Assembly (NCBI RefSeq): GCF_023656565.1
Contig: NZ_JAMOKG010000001.1
Coordinates: forward strand, 378,456-442,455
From: Flavobacterium tyrosinilyticum
GTDB taxonomy: Bacteria > Bacteroidota > Bacteroidia > Flavobacteriales > Flavobacteriaceae
Direction of reading: 5' to 3'
DNA: 64,000 nt
The notes under the pieces: model-generated
Told to the model about the DNA's origin: nothing
Databases searched by the model: none
The model's input: only the letters and a program-made list of their open reading frames with translations
Shown here: positions 1 through 7,558 of the stretch, one piece after another
Layout of the letters: every line of letters starts with the position of its first letter
Numbering within the stretch: position 1 is the first letter of the stretch
Position numbers and translations under genes: made by a program

Positions 1-736
1 CTTGATCTGCATCTCCTTTATATTTTGAATAATACAATCGAATTTTACTATTTCCCCCACTAAATCCGATTACACTAGAAGAATTGGATGTGTCTGGAAC
101 CAAAACAAGTCCTTTTAAATATTCGGTAAAACTATCTAAATCTGTAACTTCTTTCTTTTTTACTTTCTGAAAGAGAGCTTCTCCAAACTCATCATTCATT
201 TTAATATTTATAGAGTCCTTTTGTGTTGGTCTTGGCATAAAGGATATCTTTCCCAAGCTTTCAGAACTATAATTAAATGCCGAATTGTTGTATAAATCAC
301 TCTCGCCAGTATTGGCCTTAATTTTTTGAAGCAAACGATGAATATCAAATGTTTGAACTTTTGTAGTATCTCCATAATAATACTTATCGTATTTAAGAAT
401 CATCGAAATAGAATCGAAAACATAATTTACAGCATCAGTATCAGAGCCTGCACTGTTTAAGGTATAAATATTGCTTGAAACCTGAAAATAGCTGTTTGAT
501 TTGACTTTCCCAAAAATAGGATCATCATAATTCCCAACCAATATTCTGTTTTTAGCCGAAGTTACCAGCGAGTCAAAATTAATAGTTGACATTTCTACTG
601 TCACAGTATCTATCATAATTACTTTATTGCTTAAAGCCAGATAATCTGAACCAACAGTAAATTCTCCAGTATCTGTATCTGTACCACATGAAAATAGGGT
701 AAATACAAAAAGCAGTATCAATATAAACTTGTGCAT
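1..736 (-). CDS. DUF4270 family lipoprotein, C-terminal part outside window
   Basis: Reading the minus strand from the ATG at 736, the frame stays open to base 1, so the gene is cut by the window edge and only the first 245 residues are seen. The product begins with a lipoprotein signal (MHKFILILLFVFTLFSC, lipid-bearing Cys at 17) followed by acidic and threonine-rich residues. The mature part is a beta-rich sequence with repeated D/S/T-V-T patterns and a block around residues 55-65 reading NRILVGNYDDPIFG, typical of DUF4270 proteins in Bacteroidota. It is expected to be anchored in the outer membrane; the function of the family is unknown. A TATATTTG element sits 16 bases before the start. 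The family call rests on recognition only. Confidence 0.75.
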   Translation of the reverse strand, partial: MHKFILILLFVFTLFSCGTDTDTGEFTVGSDYLALSNKVIMIDTVTVEMSTINFDSLVTSAKNRILVGNYDDPIFGKVKSNSYFQVSSNIYTLNSAGSDTDAVNYVFDSISMILKYDKYYYGDTTKVQTFDIHRLLQKIKANTGESDLYNNSAFNYSSESLGKISFMPRPTQKDSINIKMNDEFGEALFQKVKKKEVTDLDSFTEYLKGLVLVPDTSNSSSVIGFSGGNSKIRLYYSKYKGDADQ

Positions 737-751
737 AATTTAATTTTTGGG

Positions 752-759
752 CAAATATA
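752..759 (-). promoter_or_regulatory. Bacteroidota -7 promoter element TATATTTG
   Basis: The minus strand reads TATATTTG here, a perfect match to the Bacteroidota consensus TAnnTTTG, ending 15 bases upstream of the DUF4270 start. A TTG lies about 15 bases further upstream as a possible -33 element, somewhat closer than usual. Confidence 0.5.
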
Positions 760-942
760 AATTGTGCACTTTGGCAACACACTATAACATATACTATCGC
801 GCTTTTTTAAGCTACAAATTGTACAAAACGATCTATAATCTGAATTCTATTCTCAAATTCTAATTCGGCCTTAAAAACAACGATTTTGTCTATCAAAACA
901 CGTCATATATATATCTTCTTTTTTTTAAGGGCGTCATCCATC

Positions 943-950
943 TAATTTTG
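943..950 (+). promoter_or_regulatory. Bacteroidota -7 promoter element TAATTTTG
   Basis: TAATTTTG matches TAnnTTTG and ends 17 bases before the ATG of the first gene of the Kelch/kinase cluster. No clear TTG at -33 is visible; a T-tract at 919-926 lies near that position. Confidence 0.45.
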
Positions 951-967
951 AACCAATAAAATAAATA

Positions 968-1807
968 ATGAAAGTAAGGTTTTTAGTTTGTTCTCTTTTT
1001 TTGATTTCGTTTTTAGGTTTAAAAGCTCAGGAAAACTTTGGCGCTACGATAAATTTTAAAACGGAGCCAACAGAAAAGATAAATTTTAGCGAAACAGATG
1101 TTGCCATTTTTTATCAGAAGAAACTAGGAACAAAAAGCAAAATAACGAACACGTTAGAATATTCTAATTTGAAGGTGAATTACGAATTCAATCCCTATAA
1201 TTTTTATGCGGATGAGGATAAATTCAATCAAGTTCAAAACAAATTCGAATATTCGTCTAAAATAACAGAAAAAACTAAATGGCAGTTTTCTATTATTCCG
1301 ACAGCAAATTTCCAGAGCAAACTTGATTTTTCGGACCTGACAGTTCTAGGAAGTTTGACAATAAGCCAGCAGTTGACTTCAAAAATAAATTTAATTGTCG
1401 GAGCTGGCAGAACATCGATTTTTGGAGCGCCAAAAATAACACCGATTGTGGTTTTTGATTATAAAATGAATGAGCAAACCGATTTTAAAATTGGATTCCC
1501 AGATTCGAGAATTTCTTATTCTAATAATGATCGAAACCAATTCAGTATGACGAATAGTTTTAATGGAAATTTTTATCATTTGAACGAAACAAACACAGAC
1601 AACAATGCCGAAAAAGCAGTTTTATCGCAAATGACATCGGCTCTAGAATATGAAAGAAATGTTACTGGCAATTGGTTTTTAAATTTTAAAACTGGTTACG
1701 ATTTCAATAAAAAATACAATTTACTAGATAAAAGTGACCATAAAGTATATGACTACAATAGCGGAAATGGTTACGTTTTAGGAATAGGGATCAAATACAA
1801 ACAATAA
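968..1807 (+). CDS. Predicted outer-membrane beta-barrel protein (DUF6268-like)
   Basis: The 279-residue product starts with a Sec signal peptide (residues 1-21, ending GLKAQ). The mature chain has alternating polar/hydrophobic strands spaced as in a small beta-barrel, with many aromatic residues at strand ends, and finishes with a short beta-strand (GYVLGIGIKYKQ), as outer-membrane proteins usually do. It resembles the DUF6268 group of flavobacterial outer-membrane proteins; that assignment is from pattern only. It is the first gene of a plus-strand cluster and lies 14 bases before the Kelch lipoprotein gene, so the two are probably cotranscribed. No enzymatic motif is visible. A role as the membrane partner of the Kelch lipoprotein is an inference from position. 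Confidence 0.65.
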   Translation: MKVRFLVCSLFLISFLGLKAQENFGATINFKTEPTEKINFSETDVAIFYQKKLGTKSKITNTLEYSNLKVNYEFNPYNFYADEDKFNQVQNKFEYSSKITEKTKWQFSIIPTANFQSKLDFSDLTVLGSLTISQQLTSKINLIVGAGRTSIFGAPKITPIVVFDYKMNEQTDFKIGFPDSRISYSNNDRNQFSMTNSFNGNFYHLNETNTDNNAEKAVLSQMTSALEYERNVTGNWFLNFKTGYDFNKKYNLLDKSDHKVYDYNSGNGYVLGIGIKYKQ

Positions 1808-1821
1808 ATATTAAATACACT

Positions 1822-2829
1822 ATGATTAATCTAAAAAAAGGAATTTTATTCACCGCGCTTTTTTCAAGCCTCTTTTTGATAAGCTGCAGCAATGATAATG
1901 ATGATGATGATTTGATGGGTAACTGGATTAAAAAATCAGCTTTTGACGGTCCTGCAAGATCTAGTGCAACAAGTTTCGTTATCGGAGATTATGCTTATGT
2001 AGTTGGCGGCTATACTGGCGATGTTTATTTAAAAGATTTATGGGTTTATAACTCAAACGGAGATTACTGGGAGCAAAAAGCAGATTTTGGAGGCGTAGGA
2101 AGAAGTTCTGCGTCTAGTTTTGCATTAAATGAAAAAGGTTATGTTGGTCTTGGTTATGATGGAACGAACAAACTGAAAGACTTTTACCAATATGATCCTT
2201 CTGCAAATAGCTGGACACAAAAAACAGATTTTGCAGGAACAGCGCGTTATGCCGCCGTAGGTTTTCAAGTTGGCGGTAAAGCCTATTTTGGAACAGGTTA
2301 CGACGGAAACTATTTGAAAGATTTCTATCAGTACGATGATCAGGCAAATACGTGGACTCTGGTAAATGGTTTTAGCGGTAACAAAAGACGAAATGCAACG
2401 GTCTTTACAATTGCAGACAAAGCATATTTAGTTACTGGTGTAAATAATGGGGTTTATCAAGAGGATTTCTGGGAATTTGATCCAGCGACAGATGTGTGGA
2501 CCAGAAAAAGAGACGTTGACAAAGATACAGATGACGATTACAGCTACAATGATGATTATGCTATTGTACGTTCTAATGCTTCAAGCTTTTCTATGAATGG
2601 ATTAGGATACATTATAGGTGGTGAAAACATAAAAACAGTTTGGGAGTACAATCCATCAACTGATTTATGGACAGAAAGAACTCCAATGGAAGGCGCTACA
2701 AGAACAGATGCTGTTGGTTTTGCCATCAACAACCGTGGATTCTATATGTTAGGAAGAGTTGGTTCTACTTATTTTGATGATGCATGGGAGTTTAGCCCAT
2801 TAGACGAACAAAGCGACGATGATAATTAA
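1822..2829 (+). CDS. Kelch-repeat lipoprotein, six blades
   Basis: The 335-residue protein has a lipoprotein signal with Cys at residue 22 (FLISC), followed directly by a run of N and D residues, like the acidic lipoprotein export signals that send Bacteroidota lipoproteins to the cell surface. The rest is six tandem units of about 45-50 residues. Each starts R-(S/N/T)-x-A-x-x-F, continues with a glycine doublet or G-Y-D-G, and ends W-x-x-x-x-x-F, which is the Kelch signature for a beta-propeller. Unit 4 carries an acidic DTDDDY insertion and the C-terminus is acidic. Such propellers normally bind protein or glycan. The stop overlaps the next gene by 11 bases, indicating tight cotranscription with the DUF4907 gene and the histidine kinase. 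The ligand cannot be deduced. Confidence 0.85.
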   Translation: MINLKKGILFTALFSSLFLISCSNDNDDDDLMGNWIKKSAFDGPARSSATSFVIGDYAYVVGGYTGDVYLKDLWVYNSNGDYWEQKADFGGVGRSSASSFALNEKGYVGLGYDGTNKLKDFYQYDPSANSWTQKTDFAGTARYAAVGFQVGGKAYFGTGYDGNYLKDFYQYDDQANTWTLVNGFSGNKRRNATVFTIADKAYLVTGVNNGVYQEDFWEFDPATDVWTRKRDVDKDTDDDYSYNDDYAIVRSNASSFSMNGLGYIIGGENIKTVWEYNPSTDLWTERTPMEGATRTDAVGFAINNRGFYMLGRVGSTYFDDAWEFSPLDEQSDDDN

Positions 2830-3145
2830 TATTAAACAATTCTTCTGGAGTAACATCCAGAAGAGTTTTGTAGTTTTTGCTATTCTATTTTTCATCGCTT
2901 GTGCGAAAAAAGAAACTTTAACAACAGCTTCTTTTAAAACAAACTCCGGTTGGGGATACACCATTGCCTACAAGGAAAAAGTTTTAATTAAACAGTCTGT
3001 TATTCCCGTAATAAGCGACACTAAAAGTTTTGAAACAGAAACAGATGCTCTAAAAGTTGCAGATCTTGTTAAGCAGAAGCTCCAACAAAACTTATCTCCA
3101 ACGGTAACTAAAAATGAATTAATTTTATTAAAAATAAAATTGTAA
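2819..3145 (+). CDS. DUF4907 family small lipoprotein
   Basis: This 108-residue protein has a hydrophobic N-terminus ending in a lipobox (FFIACAKKE, Cys near 28). The residues after the Cys are AKKE, not an acidic run, so it may stay on the periplasmic side. The mature domain of about 75 residues contains the block SGWGYTIAYKEKVLIKQSVIPV followed by F-x-T-E-x-D-A-x-x-V-A-x-L-V, which I recognise as DUF4907, a family of unknown function restricted to Bacteroidota. Its start lies inside the end of the Kelch gene and its stop directly abuts the kinase ATG at 3146. This compact arrangement suggests that Kelch protein, DUF4907 protein and kinase act together. Confidence 0.8.
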   Translation: MIINIKQFFWSNIQKSFVVFAILFFIACAKKETLTTASFKTNSGWGYTIAYKEKVLIKQSVIPVISDTKSFETETDALKVADLVKQKLQQNLSPTVTKNELILLKIKL

Positions 3146-4261
3146 ATGCAGATCGATACCATTAAAAATACAGGCTATAACAAAATATTATTCCATTCTA
3201 TGATATGGATTTTCTTTATTTTAACTTCTTTGATTCAATTTTACGAAAGTCCATTTAAACTCGACAGCGATTTTTACGCCCAATGGTTTTCTGGAATTTT
3301 ATTGTTTTATCTGAACTATTTTTATTTGGTTCCCAATTATCTGTTGCAAAAAAAATATTGGCTGTATGGTATATTTGCTATTGGCCTGATTGTACTATTT
3401 ATGGTAATAAGATTTAATTATTTTGTTCCTGAATTTAGACACTTAAGACCTGAAAATGCAATGTATGCTAAAACCGCTATTCGTGACCCTCATTTTTTTC
3501 CGAGAGACGGCAGAATACATCACAGAGTAGAAATGAGACAGCCGTTTTTTTTTAAGATTGCTCCTTCATTTTTCTACATCCTGATCATTACCATTTCAGC
3601 AATTATTAGAACATTAACTGAGTTTTATAATAATCAGCAAAATAAACTGATTGCCGAAACACATAGAACAAATACAGAATTGATTTATCTGCGCAAACAA
3701 ACCAATCCGCATTTTTTATTCAATTCTTTAAACAGTATTTATTCTTTGGCACACAAAAAATCTGATTTGGTCCCTGATGCCATCGTGACCTTATCTGAAC
3801 TGATGCGCTACATGCTGTATGAGACAGATAACAAAACGGTGGCTTTAGAAAAAGAAGTCAATTATATCCAGAATTACATAGAGTTACAAAAACTGCGATT
3901 AAATAATATCGAAGACATTGTTATCAACGTACATGGCGATACTAAAAATAAATTTATCGAGCCTTTGTTACTAATATCTTTTGTCGAAAACGCCTTTAAG
4001 TATGGAACAGATTATAAAGGTGCGGCTCATGTAAAAATTAAGATTCTAATTACAGATCATAATCTGGATTTTTGGATTGAAAACACCATTGAGAATTACG
4101 TAAAAGATCCTGAAAATTCAGGAATTGGATTAGTAAATATTCAAAGCCGTCTTGATCTTTTATATCCTAACGCACACGAACTAACCATTACTCAGGATAA
4201 TGAATATTACCGAGTTCATTTGAATTTAAAGTTGGACGAAATTAAAACTGCAATACATTAA
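3146..4261 (+). CDS. LytS-type sensor histidine kinase (His_kinase domain family)
   Basis: The 371-residue membrane kinase has four transmembrane segments (about 14-32, 46-66, 71-90 and 138-156). The TM3-TM4 loop of about 48 residues is predicted to face the periplasm and holds four histidines (99, 116, 125, 126). A helical linker follows, then the phosphoacceptor block R-K-Q-T-N-P-H-F-L-F-N-S-L-N with His189, the hallmark of the LytS/YpdA class. The ATP-binding part shows the N-box (S-F-V-E-N-A-F-K-Y-G) and a glycine box (S-G-I-G-L-V-N-I-Q-S-R-L). The expected role is autophosphorylation and transfer to a LytTR regulator, and one is encoded at 5093. It starts immediately after the DUF4907 stop. 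The signal is unknown. Confidence 0.9.
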   Translation: MQIDTIKNTGYNKILFHSMIWIFFILTSLIQFYESPFKLDSDFYAQWFSGILLFYLNYFYLVPNYLLQKKYWLYGIFAIGLIVLFMVIRFNYFVPEFRHLRPENAMYAKTAIRDPHFFPRDGRIHHRVEMRQPFFFKIAPSFFYILIITISAIIRTLTEFYNNQQNKLIAETHRTNTELIYLRKQTNPHFLFNSLNSIYSLAHKKSDLVPDAIVTLSELMRYMLYETDNKTVALEKEVNYIQNYIELQKLRLNNIEDIVINVHGDTKNKFIEPLLLISFVENAFKYGTDYKGAAHVKIKILITDHNLDFWIENTIENYVKDPENSGIGLVNIQSRLDLLYPNAHELTITQDNEYYRVHLNLKLDEIKTAIH

Positions 4262-4273
4262 AGAAAACTGATT

Positions 4274-4984
4274 ATGGACAGAAAGAAATTTATCCGAAAT
4301 GGTATTTTGGGCATTGCATCATTGGCAACAGCTTCAAAATTTTTAGAATCTTGTTCTAAAAGCGACAATGACGAAACTGACACGAGCAATTCTGGAGACG
4401 GAAGCTGTACCGTTTCTCCTTCAGAAACAAAAGGTCCGTTCCCTATCAAAACGCCAAGTCAGCTAGTTTTAGAAAACATCAAATCTGATCGTGTTGGAAT
4501 TGCGCTATTGATTAATTTAAAAATCGAAAATAAAAGCAACAATTGCGAACCTCTTTCGGGAGCTTTAGTAGATGTTTGGCATTGCGACAAAGACGGAAAT
4601 TATTCCGAATACGGCGGCACGCAAATGCAGCAGACAGATTATACTTCTGTTCATTTCCTTAGAGGAAGGCAAACTTCTAATGCTAGCGGAGAAGTTTCTT
4701 TTATTTCAATTTATCCTGGTTGGTACCAAGGAAGGGCTCCTCACGTGCACGTAGAAGTTCTATCAAGCACTGGAACTTCTTTATTGGTAACGCAGATTGC
4801 TTTTCCTGAAACCATTTCAAGTGAAGTATATTCAAGCACAAATTATGCCGCACACGGGCAAGCAGATACTGCAAATACAAAAGACAATGTTTTTGCTGAT
4901 AGCTTATCCGACGAGCTAGCTACCATAACGGGTAATTTGACAGATGGTTTCACATTGACTAAGACTATAACTGTTAACGCATAA
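4274..4984 (+). CDS. Intradiol ring-cleavage dioxygenase-like lipoprotein
   Basis: The 236-residue protein starts with DRKKFIRNG and a hydrophobic stretch ending in L-E-S-C (Cys27), then an acidic segment SKSDNDETD. This is consistent with a lipoprotein, possibly surface exposed; the Glu before the Ser-Cys makes the lipobox atypical. The main domain (about 50-225) carries D-V-W-H-C-D-x-D-G-x-Y and G-W-Y-x-x-R-x-P-H-V-H-V. In intradiol dioxygenases such positions supply the ferric ligands, here probably Tyr110, Tyr151, His157 and His159. The family cleaves catechol-type rings using non-heme Fe(III). No other aromatic-degradation gene is nearby; it sits between a kinase and its response regulator. 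Whether it is an enzyme or a binding protein is open, although all four ligands appear present. Confidence 0.82.
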   Translation: MDRKKFIRNGILGIASLATASKFLESCSKSDNDETDTSNSGDGSCTVSPSETKGPFPIKTPSQLVLENIKSDRVGIALLINLKIENKSNNCEPLSGALVDVWHCDKDGNYSEYGGTQMQQTDYTSVHFLRGRQTSNASGEVSFISIYPGWYQGRAPHVHVEVLSSTGTSLLVTQIAFPETISSEVYSSTNYAAHGQADTANTKDNVFADSLSDELATITGNLTDGFTLTKTITVNA

Positions 4985-4997
4985 TTTTGATTTGTAA

Positions 4998-5041
4998 AAA
5001 CCAGTATTTTATGAAAATTTTAAAACTTAATTTACTGGTTT
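4998..5041 (+). terminator. Inverted repeat, possible terminator after dioxygenase-like gene
   Basis: AAACCAGTA (4998-5006) is the exact inverse of TACTGGTTT (5033-5041), with a 26-base AT-rich loop. It lies 13 bases after a stop codon and just ahead of a promoter-like element for the next gene. The long loop and weak T-run make it a poor intrinsic terminator, so confidence is limited. Confidence 0.4.
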
Positions 5042-5046
5042 CAAAC

Positions 5047-5054
5047 TACTTTTG
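5047..5054 (+). promoter_or_regulatory. Bacteroidota -7 promoter element TACTTTTG
   Basis: TACTTTTG fits TAnnTTTG and lies 38 bases upstream of the response-regulator ATG, directly after an inverted repeat. This suggests the regulator can be transcribed apart from its kinase. Confidence 0.45.
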
Positions 5055-5092
5055 ACTGCGAAATAAACTTTAAAAAATTAATCCCGAAAAAG

Positions 5093-5806
5093 ATGAAATG
5101 TGTAATTATTGATGACGAACCTTTAGCTGTAGACTTATTGCAGGATTTTGTCAAAAAAGTAGATGCTCTAGAGCTGGTAAGCACTTTCAATAATGCTATT
5201 GATGCTGTTTCATTTATCAACCAGAATAATATTGATTTAATTTTTCTAGACATACAGATGCCTCATTTTTCTGGAATTGATTTTTTAAATACAATTGAAA
5301 AAAAACCTCTTGTTATTTTTACAACTGCTTATTCTGATTATGCTGTAGAAGGTTTTAATTTAGGTGCTGTCGATTATTTAGTGAAGCCAATTCCGTTTCA
5401 TCGATTTTTGAAAGCAGTCGTAAGAGCACAACAAGTCTTGCAACCTGTCGCCAATACTGCAATTGCAGAAAACAATAATGCACCCGAAATTGAGCAGGAT
5501 TTTATGTTTGTTAGGGCTGAATATGAAAATGTAAAATTGAATTTTGCTGACATTCTTTTTATTGAAGGCCTAAAAGATTATGTCAAAATTTATACAACAG
5601 ATAATAAATTTACACTGACATTAATTAGTTTGATCAAACTTGAAAATCTACTTTCAAGCAAAGGTTTTGCAAGAATTCATAGATCGTATATTATCAATAT
5701 CAAACACGTAAAATCGATTCAGAAAAACAAGGTTTTAATTAGCGATAAAAGAATTCCAATCAGCGAAAGCTACAAAAATACTTTCTTCGAAAAAATCAAT
5801 CTATAA
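5093..5806 (+). CDS. LytTR family response regulator
   Basis: The 237-residue protein has an N-terminal receiver domain (about 1-118) with the acidic pocket I-D-D-E-P, phosphoacceptor Asp53 in L-I-F-L-D-I-Q-M-P, the conserved Thr in F-T-T-A-Y, and Lys98 in Y-L-V-K-P. The C-terminal LytTR DNA-binding domain (about 140-235) shows F-V-R-x-E-Y, I-x-F-I-E-G-L-K-D-Y-V and F-A-R-I-H-R-S-Y-I-I-N. It is the cognate output of the LytS-like kinase at 3146, separated from it by the dioxygenase-like gene. LytTR proteins bind paired short direct repeats; no clear repeat pair was found in the cluster itself. Confidence 0.93.
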   Translation: MKCVIIDDEPLAVDLLQDFVKKVDALELVSTFNNAIDAVSFINQNNIDLIFLDIQMPHFSGIDFLNTIEKKPLVIFTTAYSDYAVEGFNLGAVDYLVKPIPFHRFLKAVVRAQQVLQPVANTAIAENNNAPEIEQDFMFVRAEYENVKLNFADILFIEGLKDYVKIYTTDNKFTLTLISLIKLENLLSSKGFARIHRSYIINIKHVKSIQKNKVLISDKRIPISESYKNTFFEKINL

Positions 5807-5829
5807 ATTTCTGAAATTCCAATAATAAA

Positions 5830-5874
5830 AAATTCCAAATTCCAAGGATCTGATCTTTTTGGAATTTGGAATTT
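5830..5874. terminator. Bidirectional terminator with 16-bp perfect stem
   Basis: AAATTCCAAATTCCAA (5830-5845) pairs perfectly with TTGGAATTTGGAATTT (5859-5874) around a 13-base loop. It lies between converging genes (response regulator on plus, carbonic anhydrase on minus). The stem is itself built from two copies of AAATTCCA, a motif I associate with intergenic repeats in Flavobacterium. Confidence 0.6.
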
Positions 5875-5896
5875 CTATTTTGGGATTTTATTATTT

Positions 5897-6415
5897 TTAT
5901 TTTTCTTCTTTAAACCAACTAGAATACATCACATAATTGTTTGAAATACGCCCTATTTCGCCTGCAAAATCAGATTGATCAATGTCTTTCACTTTTTTGG
6001 CAGGAACTCCAGCATAAATACTTCCAGAAGTTACAACAGTATTCTGAGTTACAACGGCGCCAGCAGCAACGATAGCATTGCTTTCTACCACACAGTTATC
6101 CATTACAATTGCTCCCATTCCGATTAAAACATTATCATGAATAGTACAGCCGTGCACAATTGCATTATGCCCAATTGAAACGTTATTCCCAATAATTGTT
6201 GGGTGTTTTTGATACGTGCAGTGAATTACGGCACCATCCTGAATGTTAACCTTGTTTCCGATTTTAATGAAATGAACATCTCCTCTCACAACAGCATTAA
6301 ACCAAACGCTACAAGATTCTCCAAAAGTAACATCTCCTACAATAGTCGCGTTTTCGGCAACATAACAATCCTCTGGAATAAGAGGTGATTTTCCGTTTAC
6401 AGATTTAATAAGCAT
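5897..6415 (-). CDS. Gamma-class carbonic anhydrase family protein
   Basis: The 172-residue protein is a left-handed beta-helix of hexapeptide repeats (patterns such as A-T-I-V-G-D-V and N-V-L-I-G-M-G-A-I-V). The three zinc/iron-ligand histidines of the gamma carbonic anhydrase family are present at about 65 (G-A-V-I-H), 83 (S-I-G-H-N) and 88 (I-V-H-G-C). The protein is expected to be cytosolic and trimeric, interconverting CO2 and bicarbonate; some relatives (YrdA, PaaY) have weak activity or other acyltransferase-like roles. It ends 10 bases from the PorP/SprF gene upstream on the same strand, so the two may share a transcript without an obvious functional link. Confidence 0.9.
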   Translation of the reverse strand: MLIKSVNGKSPLIPEDCYVAENATIVGDVTFGESCSVWFNAVVRGDVHFIKIGNKVNIQDGAVIHCTYQKHPTIIGNNVSIGHNAIVHGCTIHDNVLIGMGAIVMDNCVVESNAIVAAGAVVTQNTVVTSGSIYAGVPAKKVKDIDQSDFAGEIGRISNNYVMYSSWFKEEK

Positions 6416-6425
6416 AATAATAATT

Positions 6426-7415
6426 TTAGTTCACCGCAGGACAATTACAGTCGTAACGTGCTTTTCTGCAGAATAAATTAATTCCTAAAGTAATTTGATG
6501 AAAACCGCCTGTATCAAACTTAACATCTCCCATTAACTGAGTATAGGTGTAAGCAAACATAAAGTTCTTGAAATTAACACCAACAATCGGTGTAAAGTAT
6601 TGTAATTTTTGAGAGGATACTCCAGTTCCCGAAATATATTGAGCGCCATCAAAACCTCTTCTATAAGATAAAGCCGCCCATAGACTTCCAAAATCCATGC
6701 TTTTGTAGGCTTTCATATTCAAATCAAGCGTTTTTGCTTTTGTCTGATCAAATAGCTGAAAAAGAATAGAAGGCTCCCAAGTCCAACTGCTATTTTTCCC
6801 AAAAACATAACCAGCACTCAATAAAAACTTTCTAAGATTATCCGATTCATAATCAGTATATAATTCTCTTCTAGTTTCTAACAATCCTTGAACTGTTGCG
6901 TGGGCATAGAAATCTAAATAATTATAAGACGCTCCAACATCAAGATTGAAATAAGAGTCTTTCTGAATTGACCCAAAAACAATTGGATCAAAAGTTCCGC
7001 CAAATTTAGTTTCGTCCAATTGGCTTTGTATTAAACCTCCGCTAATTCCAAAAGACAACTGATTCAAATCTAATTCATCTCTTGAAAACATAATATGGTG
7101 CGCGTAAGTCAATTTCACACCTTTTTGAGAATGATATCCGTTTTTATCATTAAAAAGAATTATACCAGCTCCAGAACGTTCTCCAACTCTTCCGTTAAAA
7201 CTTAGAGTCTGTAAAGATGGAGCATCTTCTTCTCCAAACCATTGCTTTCTGGCCGTTAATCTTATTTTGGCACAGTTAGCCGCGCCAGCCATAGAAGGGT
7301 GAATTAAGTAATAATTATCAGACAAATAATCAGAATAAACTGGTAGTCCCTCTTGAGAGTAGGAATAAAAAGTAGTAATAAGAAAAATTAATAAAACCTT
7401 GATTTTAAATTCCAT
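6426..7415 (-). CDS. PorP/SprF family type IX secretion membrane protein
   Basis: The 329-residue protein has a signal peptide (residues 1-20) followed by the family hallmark near the N-terminus (P-V-Y-S-D-Y-L-S-D-N-Y-Y-L-I-H-P-S-M-A-G) and a predicted beta-barrel with many Y/F-x-x-G strands. PorP/SprF proteins sit in the outer membrane; SprF-type members are needed for export or attachment of T9SS cargo with a type B C-terminal domain. Unlike the copy at 42659, this one has no adhesin gene adjacent; upstream lies a divergent Nfu gene and downstream a carbonic anhydrase. The C-terminus has an unusual cysteine-rich tail (F-C-R-K-A-R-Y-D-C-N-C). Confidence 0.88.
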   Translation of the reverse strand: MEFKIKVLLIFLITTFYSYSQEGLPVYSDYLSDNYYLIHPSMAGAANCAKIRLTARKQWFGEEDAPSLQTLSFNGRVGERSGAGIILFNDKNGYHSQKGVKLTYAHHIMFSRDELDLNQLSFGISGGLIQSQLDETKFGGTFDPIVFGSIQKDSYFNLDVGASYNYLDFYAHATVQGLLETRRELYTDYESDNLRKFLLSAGYVFGKNSSWTWEPSILFQLFDQTKAKTLDLNMKAYKSMDFGSLWAALSYRRGFDGAQYISGTGVSSQKLQYFTPIVGVNFKNFMFAYTYTQLMGDVKFDTGGFHQITLGINLFCRKARYDCNCPAVN

Positions 7416-7534
7416 AAAGACAATTTTGTTTTCATATAATTTTCACTCTTGCAATTTAACACGATTTATTTGAAAAGAGTCTTAATTATTTCATTAAAAA
7501 ATCAAATATAGCCATTAGTAGAAAATAACTTTAG

Positions 7535-7542
7535 TAAATTTG
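7535..7542 (+). promoter_or_regulatory. Bacteroidota -7 promoter element TAAATTTG
   Basis: TAAATTTG matches TAnnTTTG and ends 16 bases before the Nfu ATG at 7559. No TTG is visible at the -33 spacing. Confidence 0.5.
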
Positions 7543-7558
7543 CAAAAAATATATTACC

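Noticed and set aside
4274..4984. Protocatechuate or catechol dioxygenase of a degradation pathway
   Set aside because: No muconate, ketoadipate or other pathway genes are nearby, and the lipoprotein signal argues against a cytosolic catabolic enzyme.
5041..5253. Minus-strand 70-codon frame over the start of the response regulator
   Set aside because: It is antisense to a clear receiver domain and has no family resemblance.
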